A stretch of 64,000 nt of DNA from Varanus komodoensis (lineage: Eukaryota; Chordata; Lepidosauria; Squamata; Varanidae), in NCBI RefSeq assembly GCF_004798865.1, contig NW_025335268.1:110500606-110564605 (forward strand), given 5' to 3'. Both the position numbers and the translations under genes were made by a program. The stretch's first letter is position 1; each line of letters starts with the position of its first letter. The notes below the pieces were generated by a model that saw only the letters and a program-made list of their open reading frames with translations, was not told the origin of the DNA and did not search any database. Below, in pieces: positions 63,375 to 64,000 of this stretch.

Positions 63375-64000
63375 ATCTGAGCATGGTTCTTCATGCACTG
63401 ATAACAACATAACTGGATTACTGTAATGTGCTCTGCGTAGGGCTGCCTCGAAAGAAGGTCCAGAGACTTCAACCAGTCCAAAATAGGGCTGCACATCTGG
63501 TGTCGTGTATCAGTTTGCGTGGTCACATAACATCTGTTTTGTATACATTACACTGATTGCCACTTCAAGTCTGGGCCCAATATAAAGTGTTTGTTTTAAC
63601 ATACAAAGCCCTAAATGGCTTGAGACTTGGTTACTCGAAGAGCTGCCTTTTCCCTTATATTCCTACCCACACATTGAGATTTGGAAATGAGGTCCTTCTG
63701 AAAGAGCCATCCCTAAAGTAAGTAAAAGAGATGGCATTTAGAAGAAGGGCCTTCTCAGTTGCTGTCTCTCACCTTTGGGATGGGCTTCCTAAGGAGGTCC
63801 ACCTGATGCTGTCTCTACTTTCATTTTGGTGCCAGCTGAAAACTGTCCTCTTTTGCAGGTATTTCAAGACTTGATTTTAACACCTGATTGTAAGAGTTTA
63901 CTTTGCTACCAACAGGTCCCCTCCCTCCTTCCCCCAGTACTTATAATTGTACTGTTGGCCTGTTTTTTAATGTTGTTAGCCACTTAGAGAGCCCTTAGAA
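63375..64000 (+). repeat. L2-type LINE 3' region, old
   Basis: TGGATTACTGTAATGTGCTC, GGGCTGCCTCGAAAGAAGGT, CTTCAACCAGTCCAAAATAG, AAAGCCCTAAATGGCTTGAG and GGGCCTTCTCAGTTGCTGTC match the L2 C-terminal coding region (D.CNAL..GLPLKTV...LVQNRAA, KALNGL, RRAFSAV). It reaches the 3' UTR (TGTTAGCCACTTAGAGAGCC) at the window edge. Confidence 0.7.

Overview
The window looks like nuclear DNA from a squamate reptile (lizard or snake), at intron-rich, repeat-rich vertebrate density. Evidence is the repeat set: CR1, L2-type and L1 LINEs; tRNA-derived reptile SINEs ending in YR-rich tails; a 5S-rRNA-derived SINE with an L2-like tail; Tigger/mariner and hAT elements with intact target duplications; and a DIRS-type tyrosine-recombinase retrotransposon. 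There is no bacterial-style gene organisation, and most open frames in the window are chance or repeat-derived.

Two host genes can be assembled exon by exon. (1) A plus-strand gene runs from a CpG-rich promoter and noncoding first exon (about 19,815-20,094) through twelve coding exons to a stop at 51,081. All splice junctions are GT-AG and keep frame. The product (579 aa from the preferred start) is a divergent paralogue of the methylcrotonoyl-CoA carboxylase beta subunit (MCCC2). Its N-terminal carboxyltransferase half is well conserved, while the C-terminal biotin-side motifs are replaced. (2) On the minus strand, the last five coding exons of BCO1 (beta-carotene 15,15'-dioxygenase) lie between 62,673 and 54,133; the 5' exons are beyond the right edge. 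The two genes are tail to tail with about 3 kb between stop codons.

Layout: 1-7,600 holds a decayed class-I-like endogenous retrovirus with SINE/LINE insertions. 7,600-19,700 is intergenic with scattered repeats, including a 5S SINE at 11.9 kb, a hAT element nested in a SINE at 16.5 kb and an old L2 at 17.8 kb. 19,700-51,320 is the MCCC2-like gene, with introns carrying Tigger-like MITEs, a mariner next to CR1, a rearranged L1/L2/hAT/mariner nest (33.7-37.9 kb) and two very similar L2 copies in opposite orientation. 51,320-54,130 is the convergent intergenic spacer. 54,130-64,000 is the BCO1 3' half, one intron of which contains a roughly 5.3 kb DIRS element that itself carries a solo LTR with a 5-bp target duplication.

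No CRISPR array, tRNA gene or functional rRNA gene was found. The most unusual item is the MCCC2-like paralogue. The most informative mobile-element structures are the DIRS element with its internal complementary region, the inverted L2 and MITE pairs flanking internal exons, and the 46-bp inverted repeat around the nested elements at 34.5-37.3 kb.
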